Shown piece by piece: positions 35,372-46,846 of a DNA stretch of 64,000 bases. Origin of the DNA: Pseudopyrenochaeta lycopersici (taxonomy: Eukaryota; Ascomycota; Dothideomycetes; Pleosporales; Pseudopyrenochaetaceae); NCBI GenBank assembly GCA_003313425.1, contig NHZP01000001.1, positions 992,001-1,056,000 on the forward strand, read 5' to 3'. The translations under genes and the position numbers were made by a program. The stretch's first letter is position 1. Every line of letters begins with the position of its first letter. The notes under the pieces are model-generated. The model was not told the DNA's origin. It saw only the letters and a list, made by a program, of their open reading frames with translations, and did no database searches.

Positions 35372-37597
35372 CTACTTTAGCATACTCGCGCCCCTCCTGT
35401 CTTTCTTGAGAGGACTGAACGTAAACGCCTCCTCACTCAACATACCAAATCCGCCTGAGATCGGGCGCTGTTGTCCATTCTTCCCCAACACACTCTTGCC
35501 CAAAGCCCTCGCCGCAAACAAACCTTTGCTGGCGCCAACAGGCTTCAAAGGCGCAGCATCTTCGGCGTCCTCTGCATCGAAAAGTGTCTTACCAGCGCCA
35601 GCCCCGAGCTTTCGCTTCTTCTTCTTTTCTGCAGCGGGCTCCTCGGCGAATGTGGCAAAGGACATGAGGGACTTGCGGGGCTTGAACTTGGGGACAATGG
35701 TTTTGGATTTCGCAGAGGGACCATCGTCGGCGTCTTTGAGTGGCACAGTAACGGGCGCATTTTCAGAGTTGTCCTTGGACACATGGATTGAGTGCTCGGA
35801 AGCCTCTTCAGACACCATTTCGAGTACTGGAACGGCTGTCTTCTTGCGAGGCTTTGCATTGGCCTTGTTCGAGGCGGCCGGTGCAAGTGCTTTGACCTTA
35901 GGCTGAGCAATCTTCTTGGAGGTTTTCTTAGTCTGAGCAGTCGGAGTATGCTCTGGCTGGACGTCTTCCTCTTCCTCTTCCTCTTCGACAATTGGACTGC
36001 CAGGCGCAATGCTTGCAGTGCGGTTGAGGAATGGCGTCAACGAGAAGGTAGACGTATCACCAACCGCAGAAGCTGAAGTGCCACGTTTGGTCTTCTTTGC
36101 TGGGAAGCCATCTCCAGGCGTTCCAAGGTTAGTTTCCGGCTCCACAGTGGCAGCCATGCGCTTCCGTGCAGTCTTTGCAGGGGGTTTCGTATTAGTTGCA
36201 ACCGCCTCCTTGGTGGGCGGTGCAGTTTGCGCTCTGTCTACCCGCTCCAGCTCGGCTTCCTTCTGTTTCAGCTTCTCCTTGGTCGTCCGCAACTTCTCGC
36301 GGAAAGCTGTGAGTTTGTCATCGAGTACCGTGTTTCGACCTTGCATCTCGGCCATGGTCTTGGTGTACTCCTTCTCCTGCTTCTTACGCTCACGCTTCTC
36401 CTCGTCCAGTTCTTTCTTCATAGCTTCGGTTTGAGAATCGCCCTGCTGCGTACCCTTCTTTGAAGCCTTCTCTGCCTCTTGACGCTTGCGCTTCTCTTGC
36501 TCGAGCTCTTGTCGGAGCTGGACCATTTCTGAATCACGTCCGCTAGCGTTTTTATTTGCCTTTTCAGCTTTCTGACGTGCGGCCTTCTCCTGCTCCAACT
36601 CTTGGCGAAGTTCCTCGATGGCGGCATCACGGACCTCGTCCCGTTTGCTTGCCTTACCAGCATCCTTTTTGGACAATTTGTCTACCTTCGCCTGCAGGCG
36701 TTCTGTAGCCTGCTGCTGTGATTCCAAATCCGTCTGAATCTGCTCCACAGCCTTTTCTGCCTTGGCCAGTGCACCTTCGGCCTTGATGCGGTCTTTCTTC
36801 TCCTTTGCAAGCTCCCTACGCACGTCCTCCAAGTCATTACGAACATCCTCATCCTGCTCCATCCTCTTTCCTTGCTTTGCTAGTGTACGGGAGGCGGTTC
36901 GCTTCTCATTCTCGAGCTCCACTTGTAGTGTTGTCAATTGACGCTGGAGTGCTAATTTCTCTGTCAAAAGGCCTTGGTTTGATTCGACTTGGGCCCGTAG
37001 GTGTTCAACTTCTGGTCGTAATGATGCGAGTTCGCGGGAAAGAGCGAGCTTTTCAGATAGTGTTTTGTTGGAGTCGGACGTGACGTTTTCCATAGCCTTC
37101 AATTCGGCCTACAGCGTGTCAGTGCTGCTTTGGTCAATGCTAGTCAGGAAGGCCTACCCTGAGGTTCGCGACTTCCCGGGCCTGCGTGCGATTTTGATTT
37201 TGGGCCGCTTCGCTCTCGGCTCTCTGTTCATCCAACTGGGCGAGAGCCTCGTCTAGCGCATTTTCCAGCTCGTCTGAGCGGGCTTGTTCCTCTTCAAGTT
37301 GTTCGTGCAAGTCGCTGTTGTCGTCCTGCAGGAGGCACTGGCTGACCCGCAGTTTCCGGATTTCTTCGTCCTTGGCGACAACCTCCACCGAATGCTTGCT
37401 TCGTTCAAGATTGAGTTCGAGGGTTGCATTTCGCAGCGAGTGTTGGAGCTGGACAGGGTCAGTCTGTGTTTGTCAAGGTGAAAACATTCCGGGAGCCTCG
37501 TAGCGTCCAACAGTGCTTAACGAGAAGTGGTAGCGTTTTCACTCACATCTTTCATCTCCCAATTTGTATCTATATCTACGTCCATAGTTGCGACCAT
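35372..37597 (-). CDS. Long coiled-coil protein of unknown function
   Basis: Exons are 37547-37597, 37158-37448 and 35372-37108, giving 692 residues. Residues 18 to about 400 are one long heptad-rich coiled coil, with runs such as EEQARSDELENALDEALAQLDEQ and blocks of KAEKA and EKRERKKQEKEYTK. The C-terminal 290 residues are Lys/Pro/Ala-rich with acidic patches and are probably disordered. The very end has a compact motif (GGFGMLSEEAFTFSPLKK) that looks conserved rather than random. No motor, zinc finger or kinase domain is present. By shape it could be a structural, centrosomal, kinetochore or chromatin protein; I do not recognise the family. Splice phases are all zero. It shares a short divergent promoter with OST3. 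Confidence 0.8.
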
Positions 37598-37998
37598 GGT
37601 CGAATAGCTGTTAAATGATGTGAGAGAGTCGTAGGTGTATATGGAGGTCGAATGTGGTGGGGCCTATGGTGGACGCGACTTGGTAAACAAACACCGCGCA
37701 AGTAAGTTGCCAAGACCGCAACTCTACGCGATTCAAGTTTTTAATCAAAGTGGATGGTGAATATCAATAAGAATTCCAGATACACCAGACAGTCTCAAAC
37801 ATGACAAGAGTCTCCTTAAAGAGGTGTGATGCAGTCTGGTGGTATTCATGATACCCATCGAGCTGGCATCCCTGCGTCTTGGCAATTACGCATGTTCCGA
37901 CCTCCGAGCTCTGAAGGCCACGTTCACCAAGCATCGAGTTCTCTCCGCAGCTCCTCTCCAAGCCTCCTCCAACCCCACACATCCCTTTTACCGACACA
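37598..37998. promoter_or_regulatory. Divergent promoter of the coiled-coil gene and OST3
   Basis: 401 bp between two start codons on opposite strands. Moderately AT-rich near 37740-37790. An ACGCGA near 37726 is MCB-like but imperfect. No other motif stands out. Confidence 0.4.
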
Positions 37999-39045
37999 AT
38001 GCGGTGGCTACAGCTTCTCACAGCATCCCTGCTGCCCTTTACGGCGCTTGCAGCTAAGAAATCTACGGGCGACCGCTTCAAGGATGCTCGCGCCAAATCG
38101 CTCTCTGTCGGCCACCCTCTCAAGCTCGACGACGCTGGCTATGCCCAGTTGACCAAAGCCCCGAGAGACTATTCCGTTGCTGTTTTGCTCACAGCATTGG
38201 AGACAAGATTCGGATGCCAGCTATGTAGAGAATTCCAGCCCGAATGGGATCTATTAGGCAAGAGCTGGGCGAAGGGGGACAAGGACGGGAAGACGAGGCT
38301 CGTTTTTGGCACGCTGGATTTTGTGGACGGAAAAAACACTTTCCAGTCAATGCAGCTACAAACTGCTCCCGTCCTGCTCTACTTCCACCCCACTATTGGC
38401 GCCAATGCGAAGGTTGACTCGCAGCCAATTCGCTTCGACTTTACCGCTGGGTAAGTTCAATTTGTTCACGGCATGTGCTGCGTCCAACAGCTAACGTTAA
38501 ACAGCCCACAATCTGCCGAACAAATTCACGCCTGGATCTCCCGCCAAATCCCCGGTGATGTTCCCAAGCCCTCCATCTCCCGCCCCATCAACTGGGTCAA
38601 GATCATCTCCGTCACCGTCGGCGTCCTCGGACTCGTTACACTCATCGCTGTTGCTTCACCCTACATCATCCCCATCGTACAGAACCGCAATCTTTGGGCC
38701 GCAATCAGCTTGATCACCGTTCTCCTCTTTACCAGTGGCCACATGTTCAACCACATTAGGAAGACGCCATATGTTTCCGGCGATGGCAAGGGAGGCATTA
38801 GCTACTTTGCTGGAGGCTTTAGCAATCAGTTTGGACTTGAATCGCAGATCGTCGCAGGCATGTACGGTGTTCTAGCCTTTGCGACTATTTCCCTCGCTCT
38901 CAAGGTTCCCAGGATCAAGGATCCGAGAGCTCAGCAGTTTGCTGTTTTCTTGTGGAGTGGCATCTTGCTCTGCATGTACAGTTTCCTGCTCAGCGTCTTC
39001 CGAATGAAGAACGGTGGATACCAATTTTGGCTGCCACCGTTCTAG
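37999..39045 (+). CDS. OST3: Oligosaccharyltransferase subunit OST3/OST6
   Basis: Thiol-redox subunit of the ER oligosaccharyltransferase that helps N-glycosylate cysteine-containing acceptor sites. Exons are 37999-38450 and 38505-39045, giving 330 residues. A signal peptide (MRWLQLLTASLLPFTALA) leads into a lumenal thioredoxin-like domain with the CxxC pair C73-Q-L-C76. Four hydrophobic segments follow: IISVTVGVLGLVTLIAVASPYI, LWAAISLITVLLFTSGHMF, IVAGMYGVLAFATISLAL, and FAVFLWSGILLCMYSFLLSVF. This topology is that of the family, and the length fits (yeast Ost3 has 350). Identification is confident; whether it is closer to OST3 or OST6 is not resolved by eye. Confidence 0.93.
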
Positions 39046-39399
39046 ACGCAGTTACCCCTCAATCAGAGGGTTCAGAAGCTATATCTGCGGGTCTTATGGT
39101 AGATGCTGACTCCCTGGAAGGAAGAGGATATTCGTGGAGTGGTGTATCATACAGCTGCTTGAGTCATCTTGGTTATGGCTCTTGAGGGGCGTTCTCGGAG
39201 TACACTGGGACTCAAAAAAGAAGGCATTGCTAGCCACTTACATTCAAACATTATGTATACATACGAACTACGTTAGAGTATGAGATTTTGTGTACAGAAA
39301 TGAAATCCGAGAACCTGATGTGCCCAATTGAAAAGAAACCCGTTGTCCCGAATCGTGAAGGAAAGCCACAAAAAAGGTAGGAAAGAGCTACAGGAAAGC
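39046..39399. other. Short convergent intergenic region
   Basis: 3' ends of OST3 and of the DUF5923/DUF4449-type gene. Nothing coding is seen. Confidence 0.5.
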
Positions 39400-41726
39400 T
39401 TAAGAAAGCGCCATGGCATGTAAATCAAAAACGTCGTTCCTCCAACCACCCTCATCCCAGTCATCAATCCTCTCAGTTGCCTTTCTCCCCTCCTCTTCCC
39501 AAAGCTTGACAACACTGCCAGGTGCATACTTGCCCTTGAATACACCCTTGCCTGGCTCCGCAACACCAACCCGCGTGTACACATCTGGATCATCGGCAGG
39601 CTTCAATCTGGTAAGGACAGCCTTGAAGAATGTCTTGAGGTCATCTGGGTCCGAGATCCTGGTGGCCCGCAGCCTTTCACGGGCAAACAGCAATTCACGG
39701 TTGGCGGCGTGGATGGCGTCTGCGATTCCTTGTGCCATTTGCTTTTCCATGACTTTGCGAATGACGGGACGGAGAAGCGGCCTAAAGAGCCAACCGAAGA
39801 GGCTGAATTTGGATCTGCGGAGATTGTAGGAGAGCTTGTGGATATGTACTCGTACAGCCTTGAGTGTTAGGATTTGCTCCATCCGCTCCTTGCCGACTTC
39901 AACGTCGAGGTGGATGTCGATGCCCCGCTCGTCGAGCTGGAAGGACGCAATTCCTTCGTCTGCGAGGCGGAGGAGACCAGAGTGCGCACGGAGAAGGAAG
40001 CCGATCTCGTCGGCACGGAAAGACAGACCGTCAATCTTGATGGTGAAGTTGGATGTCACCTTGGATGCAACGCGGAAGCGGGCCTTGCGAAGCTCAAAGT
40101 CGTTGTATGTCTCTACACGGAAGCGGAAGGGGAGGAATGAGGTGTGGTTGACTGTCTTTCCTGGCTCGATAATAAGGTTCTCCAGCAGCATATCCACTTC
40201 GGGGGTTGAGATTTCCAGGCGAGGGATTGGGATGTACTGAATAGCTTGAATTCCAAGAGGGACAAAGACATTGATAGCATCCTGGATTAGTTCGCTATTG
40301 GTGTATGCATGTTTTGGGGACAAAATGTTGACAATTCTTGTCGATGACTTAATCATCTTTGCAATGTCTTGATCGCGTGTCACTGCCACAAACGTCCTCT
40401 GAACCTGCTCAAAGAAGACGTCGACGTCTTGACGGAGCGACGACTCAGATCCTACACCCTTGGCCTTCTTGCGAAGCTCTTGAAATTTTTCATCAACATG
40501 ATCAAAGAAGTCGGGATCTGTCAGTAGCTTCTGGAGCGAGTTTCCAATATCGATAAGGAGATCCTCAAACTCCGGGTCCTTCTTCGAGTGCTCCAGCACT
40601 TTATGGAAAGAGTCTTCAAGCTTCTTCCATTCCTCTTCGTCTCCAAAGGAGCTGATGAATGTCCAAAAGTTGGTCACTGCCTTCTCCATTTCCCGATTTG
40701 GTTCGACGTCGTTTTGAACTGTGCCCATGGCGTCTTCGATTGTGCGAGAGTATGCCAAAGCATATCGTTGGAGCAGCTTAGCCAGAACCGAGACTGATTC
40801 ATTGTAGTCGCGCTTCTGCCTCAGATTCGTGACGGTCTTCTTCAGTCTGAACAACAGGGATTCACCCTCATCACCCTGAAGCTTGTTTGCTAAGCTCTTA
40901 TCTGCCTCCTTGGCAACCTGGAGGGCACCGGAGCCAACCACCTTGGCGACCTCAGTAACTTCGCCATTGAGGTCCTCGGCAGATGGTGCTGGTCCCTCAT
41001 CTGCATCTGGCTCTTTCAATGTGTTCTGTTCGGTCTCAGAAGGCTCAATTTGTTCCCCAGCCTGTTTTGCTACCTCGGATAAAGTGAAGGCAGTGTCCTT
41101 GAAGACTTCTCGGCCAACCGTGTTGAGGTCAGACAGAAAAATGCGGAAGTCGGTGTTAGTAAGGAGCAGTGATCCAAAAGTCTGTAGGCTTTGGTACGCT
41201 TTCCCTACGTCAGCTGGTACCTTTGCTAACATAGTATGCATACTAACCTGCCGTAGCATCTGCTTTTGCCTTGGACCTTGTGGTTCGACGAGCGATATCC
41301 TCCACATCTACCGAGATTCTGGCCTTGGACAGATACCAAAGAAAGTCTTGGATCTGATCCTTGCTGTTCTTGTGATTTAGAGTGTCGATGAATTCATGAA
41401 GCCATTGCTTTGTGAATTTTACAAGCAGGCGACCAGAATCACTCAGGTCTGGATTCTCTGGGTTCAGAATATCTGCAGACAACAAGCTCCGAAGGTTGAT
41501 GATGACTTGCTCATTTGATGGCATGAAACCCAGAGAAAGCGCTCTTAGCATCTGGTACGAGTGGAGCTTCTGATGAAGCTCTCTCTGTAAGACGGTGTCA
41601 TCACGGTACTAAGGTCGTATTAGGCTCTATCTTCTACGTCTGCACTAGTTGCAAGCGTACCTGAGGCAGTAGCGGTCGCTGGTCATCATCGCGTTTGCGA
41701 GAGCCGAAACAGGAAGACAGAGACAT
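39400..41726 (-). CDS. DUF5923/DUF4449-type conserved fungal protein, possible lipid-binding fold
   Basis: Exons are 41661-41726, 41248-41608 and 39400-41204, giving 743 residues with all phases consistent. The N-terminal part (MSLSSCFGSRKRDDDQRPLLPQ) is a Cys- and Arg-containing leader. Residues 60-420 are helical and amphipathic, with an acidic Glu-rich linker near 195-230. The C-terminal half has alternating beta-type strands (FRVASKVTSNFTIKIDGLSF, DERGIDIHLDVEVGKE, AVRVHIHKLSYNL) followed by an amphipathic helix (FGWLFRPLLRPVIRKVMEKQ). The alternating pattern is reminiscent of tubular lipid-binding (BPI/TULIP-like) domains, but this is my inference. Widespread in ascomycetes from memory; no certain function. 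Convergent with OST3. Confidence 0.78.
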
Positions 41727-43756
41727 TGTACTGATACAAGCAATCCCTTTCCAGAGGGAGCGATTGAGGTAGGAGTAGACAGATGGAGCTCAAGTGAAGG
41801 TCAATGTCGCAATCCAAGGTTAGTACGGCGCGTTCACGTTGGTCAGAATGACGAGGGTGCCGCAGATCTAGCGCGTACCTTCCCAGTACGTCATGCTGCC
41901 AAGATCTCCGGGGATCCACTGCGCACGTTCTCCATTGCATCGCCAAGGCATGTCAATCGCATAGCCGTCTGATATCGAGATTGTGACAGCTCTGACAGTT
42001 GCGATCGATCGCTGAAGCAAGCAACCTGGCATCGACCCATACTTATATGTCTATGCTTACTTACAGTGGCTCCCAGCATACCCTGCTAGTATTTTGCGAG
42101 ACATGGTCACGTTTTGGCCAAAGCCCACAAGAATGGAGCCAGCGGGTGTGTCGTAGTCTGTTGCGAAAGACATACAGATCATTACGACATGGATTATTTG
42201 CAAAAATGGGACAGAACGTAGCATTAAAGGCGGGGCGGACTGTTCTCGCTCCCCCGGTTTTCTCCCCCATTACCCGCAACTAAATCTCATGTAATAACGG
42301 CCCCATCGGATCGCGTGCTCCAGTCATCGAGGCTTTGATGTCGCAAGTATTGCCTGCTCTGACTGCACCTGGACCGACTATCTTGCAGCCACACGGATGA
42401 CTCCTCCAAGTCACCAAGCTCTCCCCGCATTTTCAAACTTCGGGCGAGCTGCGACGATCAGGGTAGGTCGGAACGAACCGCCAGCTCTTAGAGGCTAGTT
42501 TAGCCGCATGCGTGCTAAGGTACCCAGTTCCGATGGCGGTGCTCCTGCCCCATCCTCGAAGCACGACTGGTTCGATAGTTCGGTGTTGCACAAGCGCTGG
42601 TCCGCAATGAATCAAACGCGTGTCTCGGAGTTTACGGGCCAAAAGCAATTGGCCGGGAGCTTGTGAAATGCAGTCCATTCTTGCAGTACCAGGTGCAGCC
42701 CCGAGTGGTAACGGCTCTTAAGCGAATGTGCAAGGGGTGTCACACCGCAAGTACCGTAGCATCAGCCTGAATATCTTGGAGACGGGCCAGACTTGTTTGT
42801 GGTTGACGGACATTGAGCGAAGTGCAGCGGTTCGGGCCACTTGATGCTCGAAGAAAAGGCAAAACTTCGCATCGGCAAGGGCCTGCGGACCCGCACGCGT
42901 GGACGGAGGAATAATGGCCTGAGTCTGATACTTTTAGTGCGTGGAATGCTATTGCCGTTCAATGCTCCCCTGCAGGTCCATGGGAAACGGCACGACGCCA
43001 GATTAATAATAGGATTCGCGTCGCGAGAAAGGTGCTGAGCTTTGACAAACCTAAAATGCCTCTTGATGCCTGACCCTCGAGGCGAGAACAGCATTGGAGC
43101 TGACGGCACTGTCAATGGTCGTTGAAATCAGCGGAGAATGGCAGTGCAGCAGATAGTGAACGAGAGAGTCGCGGCAGCTTTCCCCATTCCAGGCCAACAG
43201 CAACCAAGGGTGCTGAACACATCCATTCTTCGAGAAGATTGGTTGGCCCATCCAACGGTTTTTCGCGTAGGGGGCGATGGACTTGGGCGACTGCTTCCGT
43301 ATCTTCCCGACCCATGCGCCTCCACCATCCTTGCCCGCTAGGGCTGCAGCACGTCAAGTATCACCCTGCTCGCGGCCGATGATGGGCAATTGCTGAGTGT
43401 GTCGTGTTTCTGAGTGCTGGGAGAAAGACGAAGAGGAGCTGGCCATTCTCAGTGCATCACAGGCTGTACTGCATCTTATCTGCGTCGTGCTATGAAGAAT
43501 TTGGAGCGCAATTGGAATGGTCCCGGGCGGAACTTTTTGGGGTACCATGACTCGCGAAGGGTCCTGGTCTAAGCTTCCCGACTTGGAGAAATTATGACAG
43601 CGGTGACGGCTCTCCTCAAAAATGGCGCCTGCGAGTATTGCACCCTTCCGATAGGCTGTCTGTTCTCTAAAACCCCCCCGTTCCCAGGCGGTCCAGTTTC
43701 CTATTTCTTTTGTCAACTTGCGTGGTGTGCCGCGGCCGTCCGTCTCAGATCCTCCA
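41727..43756. other. Two-kilobase intergenic region upstream of NAD-malic enzyme
   Basis: Divergent promoter space between the DUF5923/DUF4449-type gene and the malic enzyme. Stop-poor frames overlap on both strands at 43050-43380, a sign of composition rather than coding. No repeat, tRNA or promoter motif could be made convincing. Confidence 0.5.
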
Positions 43757-45884
43757 ATGCTGCGACTTAGCTCTTTAAAAGCCGCGCTTTCCTCCTCGAA
43801 GCTTCAGCCTTCATTTCGCAACCCCAGATTCCTGCGTTCTATGGCCTCTATTGCAAACGATACCATGCCTTCAGCAACTCGCCCCAGTCTGCCTCCCAGG
43901 CAATTGAGCACAACGTCCGTCACCTGACCCTTGCTGCACCCAGCAATTAGCTAACTGGCCTACAGGAGCGGTGACTACTCCTCGTCGAATACCACTGATG
44001 TCCGCAAATACCTGGGAACATATGGCCTCACTCCTCCAGCCGTCGAGAGCTTCGAGGTGCAGACCCAGCGCTGTAAGTGGCCGGCGCCTGACTAAAGTTG
44101 CCACTTGCTGATCATGCCCCAGGTCTCAGGCTTCTGGCCATGAAGACGACCCCGATCGAGAAATTCCAGTACCTTGTTCACCTCAAGGCCACAAACGTAC
44201 ATCTTTTCTACAGACTGCTCGGAGAGAACATCAAGGTACGGAGCTAGCTCCTTTGCACGACAAGATCCCTAAGCTGACATTCACCAGGAATTGACTCCCC
44301 TCATTTACACACCCACCGTCGGCGAGGCCTGCGTAAGATGGCACGAAATCTGGACACAACCCGAGGGCATGTACCTCTCATGGAGCGATCGTGGCAACCT
44401 ACGCAAGATCCTCGACAACTGGCCTCATGAGGTCGACATTACCGTCCTCACCGACGGCTCACGTATCCTGGGTCTTGGAGACCTGGGTGTGAACGGCATG
44501 GGTATTCCCGTCGGCAAGCTGTCTCTGTACACCGCCTGCGCGGGCATCAAGCCTGACAGCACGCTGCCCCTCTGCCTCGATCTGGGAACAAGCAACAAGG
44601 CTCTTCGTGAAGACCCGCTATACATGGGCTCCAGGACACCCAAGGTCTCTGCCGAGGAGGAGAAGGAGTTTTTGGATGAGCTCATGGCCGCCCTTACCGA
44701 TAAGTGGCCCAGGTATGTTCTATGCACCCTTCGACTATTCAGGAAACTGATCGCGTGACAGTATCGTCATCCAATTTGAGGACTTCAAGAACCCCTTCCC
44801 TGCCATTGAGCGCTACCAGAACACCTACACCATGTTCAACGACGACGTCCAGGGTACTGGCGCTGTTATTGTCGGTGGTTTCATCAACGCTGTCAAGGCG
44901 TCGGGTGTTCCTGTCAAGGACCACAAAGCTATTTTCCTCGGTGCCGGCAGCGCCGGTGTTGGTGTTGCCAAGCAGATCGTTGAGTTCTTCATGAAGGAGG
45001 GTCTGACAGAAGAGGAGGCTCGCCGCAAGTTCTGGTTTGTTGACTCAAACGGCCTTGTAACCAACGACCGCGGCGATAAGCTAGCTGACCACAAGGTCTA
45101 CTTCGCCCGGGACGACAACAATGGTCGCCAGTACCAATCTCTCGCCCGCCTCATTGACTACGTACAGCCAACTATCCTGATGGGCTTGTCCACCATTGGT
45201 GGCGCCTTCAACAAGGACATCCTTCAGAAAATGGCCAAGCTCAACGACAGGCCAATCATCTTCCCTCTCTCCAACCCTTCAAGCAAGTCCGAATGCACAT
45301 TTGAAGAAGCCGTCATCCACACAGAGGGCCGCTGTCTCTTCGCATCCGGGTCTCCATTCCCGGCTATGGAATGGGATGGCAAGCTCCTCACACCTGGTCA
45401 AGGTAAGCTCGTACTTCTTCGTATTACCCGGTAATACCCGACTAATGGTTGCACAGGAAACAACATGTATGTCTTCCCCGGTATCGGACTTGGTGCTATC
45501 ATCTCCAAGGCTGTGTCAATCACCCAGGACATGATCTACGCCTCTGCAGAGTCTCTCTCGACCTCCTTGAACAAGCAGGAGGTCGCTGATGGTTGGCTAT
45601 ACCCTGACATTCGCCGCATCCGCGAAGTCTCCGTTATCGTGACTCGCGGTGTCATCCGTGCCGCTCAGAAGAATGGTGTCGATCGCGCCATTGAGCTGCG
45701 AGCCCTCTCTGATGAGCAGCTTGACTCGTACATCAAGGAGAGGATGTACAATCCCTATGACGAGCGTGCAAGCATTGGCAACGATGTCAACCAGTTCATT
45801 GCCGCCGCATCCGGCATGAATGGCTATGCCAATGGCCATGCCAACGGTGTCAATGGCATCGCCAATGGTATTGCTCACTTGTAA
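43757..45884 (+). CDS. MAE1: NAD-dependent malic enzyme, mitochondrial
   Basis: Oxidatively decarboxylates malate to pyruvate. Six exons: 43757-43914, 43966-44072, 44123-44235, 44288-44712, 44762-45402 and 45457-45884, giving 623 residues with matching phases. The Arg/Ser-rich N-terminus (MLRLSSLKAALSSSKLQPSF) is a typical mitochondrial presequence. Family blocks are LTPLIYTPTVGEACVRW, DGSRILGLGDLGVNGMGIP with the catalytic-region motif, FEDFKNPFPAIERY, FNDDVQGTGAV and the NAD-binding FLGAGSAGVGVA. The tail has short NG-repeat low complexity (NGYANGHANGVNG). The first donor (AC|GTCCGT) is weak but is the only one that joins the frames. Confidence 0.94.
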
Positions 45885-46024
45885 TACTTCATTTCTTCGA
45901 CCTGTTTATGGCGCTATGGGTTTTAATCACCAAAATCTTTAGACTGGGCACTGGGGCACGGAAAATTGTTCCTTCGGGATGGATTGATGGATGAATTTCG
46001 ATACCCTACCACACGTCCTTCTCA

Positions 46025-46079
46025 TACGACACATGTCGTACAGATAGATACCATCGATAGTAGTGCGGTTCGGACCGCA
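46025..46079 (+). other. Pair of hairpins in malic enzyme 3' region
   Basis: TACGACA / TGTCGTA at 46025-46031 and 46034-46040 are a 7-bp palindrome with a 2-nt centre. TGCGGT-TCGG-ACCGCA at 46064-46079 is a 6-bp stem with a stable-type 4-nt loop. They lie 141-195 nt after the stop codon and may be transcribed in the 3' UTR. Confidence 0.45.
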
Positions 46080-46254
46080 TTGGACGCATAGCAATGATTG
46101 AGACTAATACAATCTGGGATCACGCAATGAATATCCCCTTATCTTGCACACTCGAACTGTCTCGTCACTGTACACCATGAACGTCTCGATAATGCAGGTT
46201 GATATCAACATCATGAAACCGCATCAGAAACAGTCGTTATCAGCTTCGGACCTG

Positions 46255-46292
46255 CCAATACGTTGCCCCATAACCAATACATTGCCCCATAA
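46255..46292 (+). repeat. Two-copy 19-bp tandem repeat containing CCAAT
   Basis: Unit CCAATACRTTGCCCCATAA twice, differing at one base. Short local duplication; each copy carries a CCAAT. Confidence 0.7.
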
Positions 46293-46846
46293 GACAAAGT
46301 TCGGTTCCCCGTCCCGCACCGGCATCGCCTCCGCATCTCAACAGTACAACAAGCAAAGTTCCAGCCGAGTGCACCATGGATCATCATCATTCCCTCCCAC
46401 ATGGAGACGAGGCTCAACGATAACTAGTATACATGTGCGCCATTCTCAATACGGACAAGTTTGCGACCCGGTTTCTCCCATGAACAAAGCTCGGAATGCG
46501 CAATATGCAGGCGCCCCAGGTTCTTGGTCTGGGGTAGCGGACCCACCCGAACAAGCCTTCACATGCAATGGCAATCGGGGGCTGCGGACCGGATCCGCGT
46601 TGGGATATAGCTTGTAGCGGTCTATCACATGCGATTGCAATGCGTTCGGTGGAATGGACTAGCGGAGCGGGGTGGAGAGTCAGAGCTCTTGGCCAATGTA
46701 ATGTGGTAGGTACCTCGACATGGGCATCTGATCGTGACTCTTTCAGTAGCGTTCTACTATTTCGCCGTAGATGCAGTGACTCTGTGATAGCCGTTGCCTC
46801 GGTCAAACTTTATTCGTTTTTGACTTTCCATATTCTGGCAGAAACG

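Larger units (their letters stand above)
45885..46846. other. Intergenic region: malic enzyme 3' region with hairpins and a short tandem repeat
   Basis: Contains two hairpins (46025-46040 and 46064-46079) and a 19-bp tandem pair (46255-46292). The 157-codon frame at 46144-46617 is unsupported: no domain, no splice partners, and overlapped by another frame on the minus strand. Confidence 0.5.

Noticed and set aside
42840..43720. Several overlapping frames upstream of malic enzyme
   Set aside because: Open on both strands at once, which points to base composition rather than coding.
46144..46617. A 157-codon plus-strand frame after malic enzyme
   Set aside because: Overlaps a minus-strand frame and a local repeat; no recognisable features.
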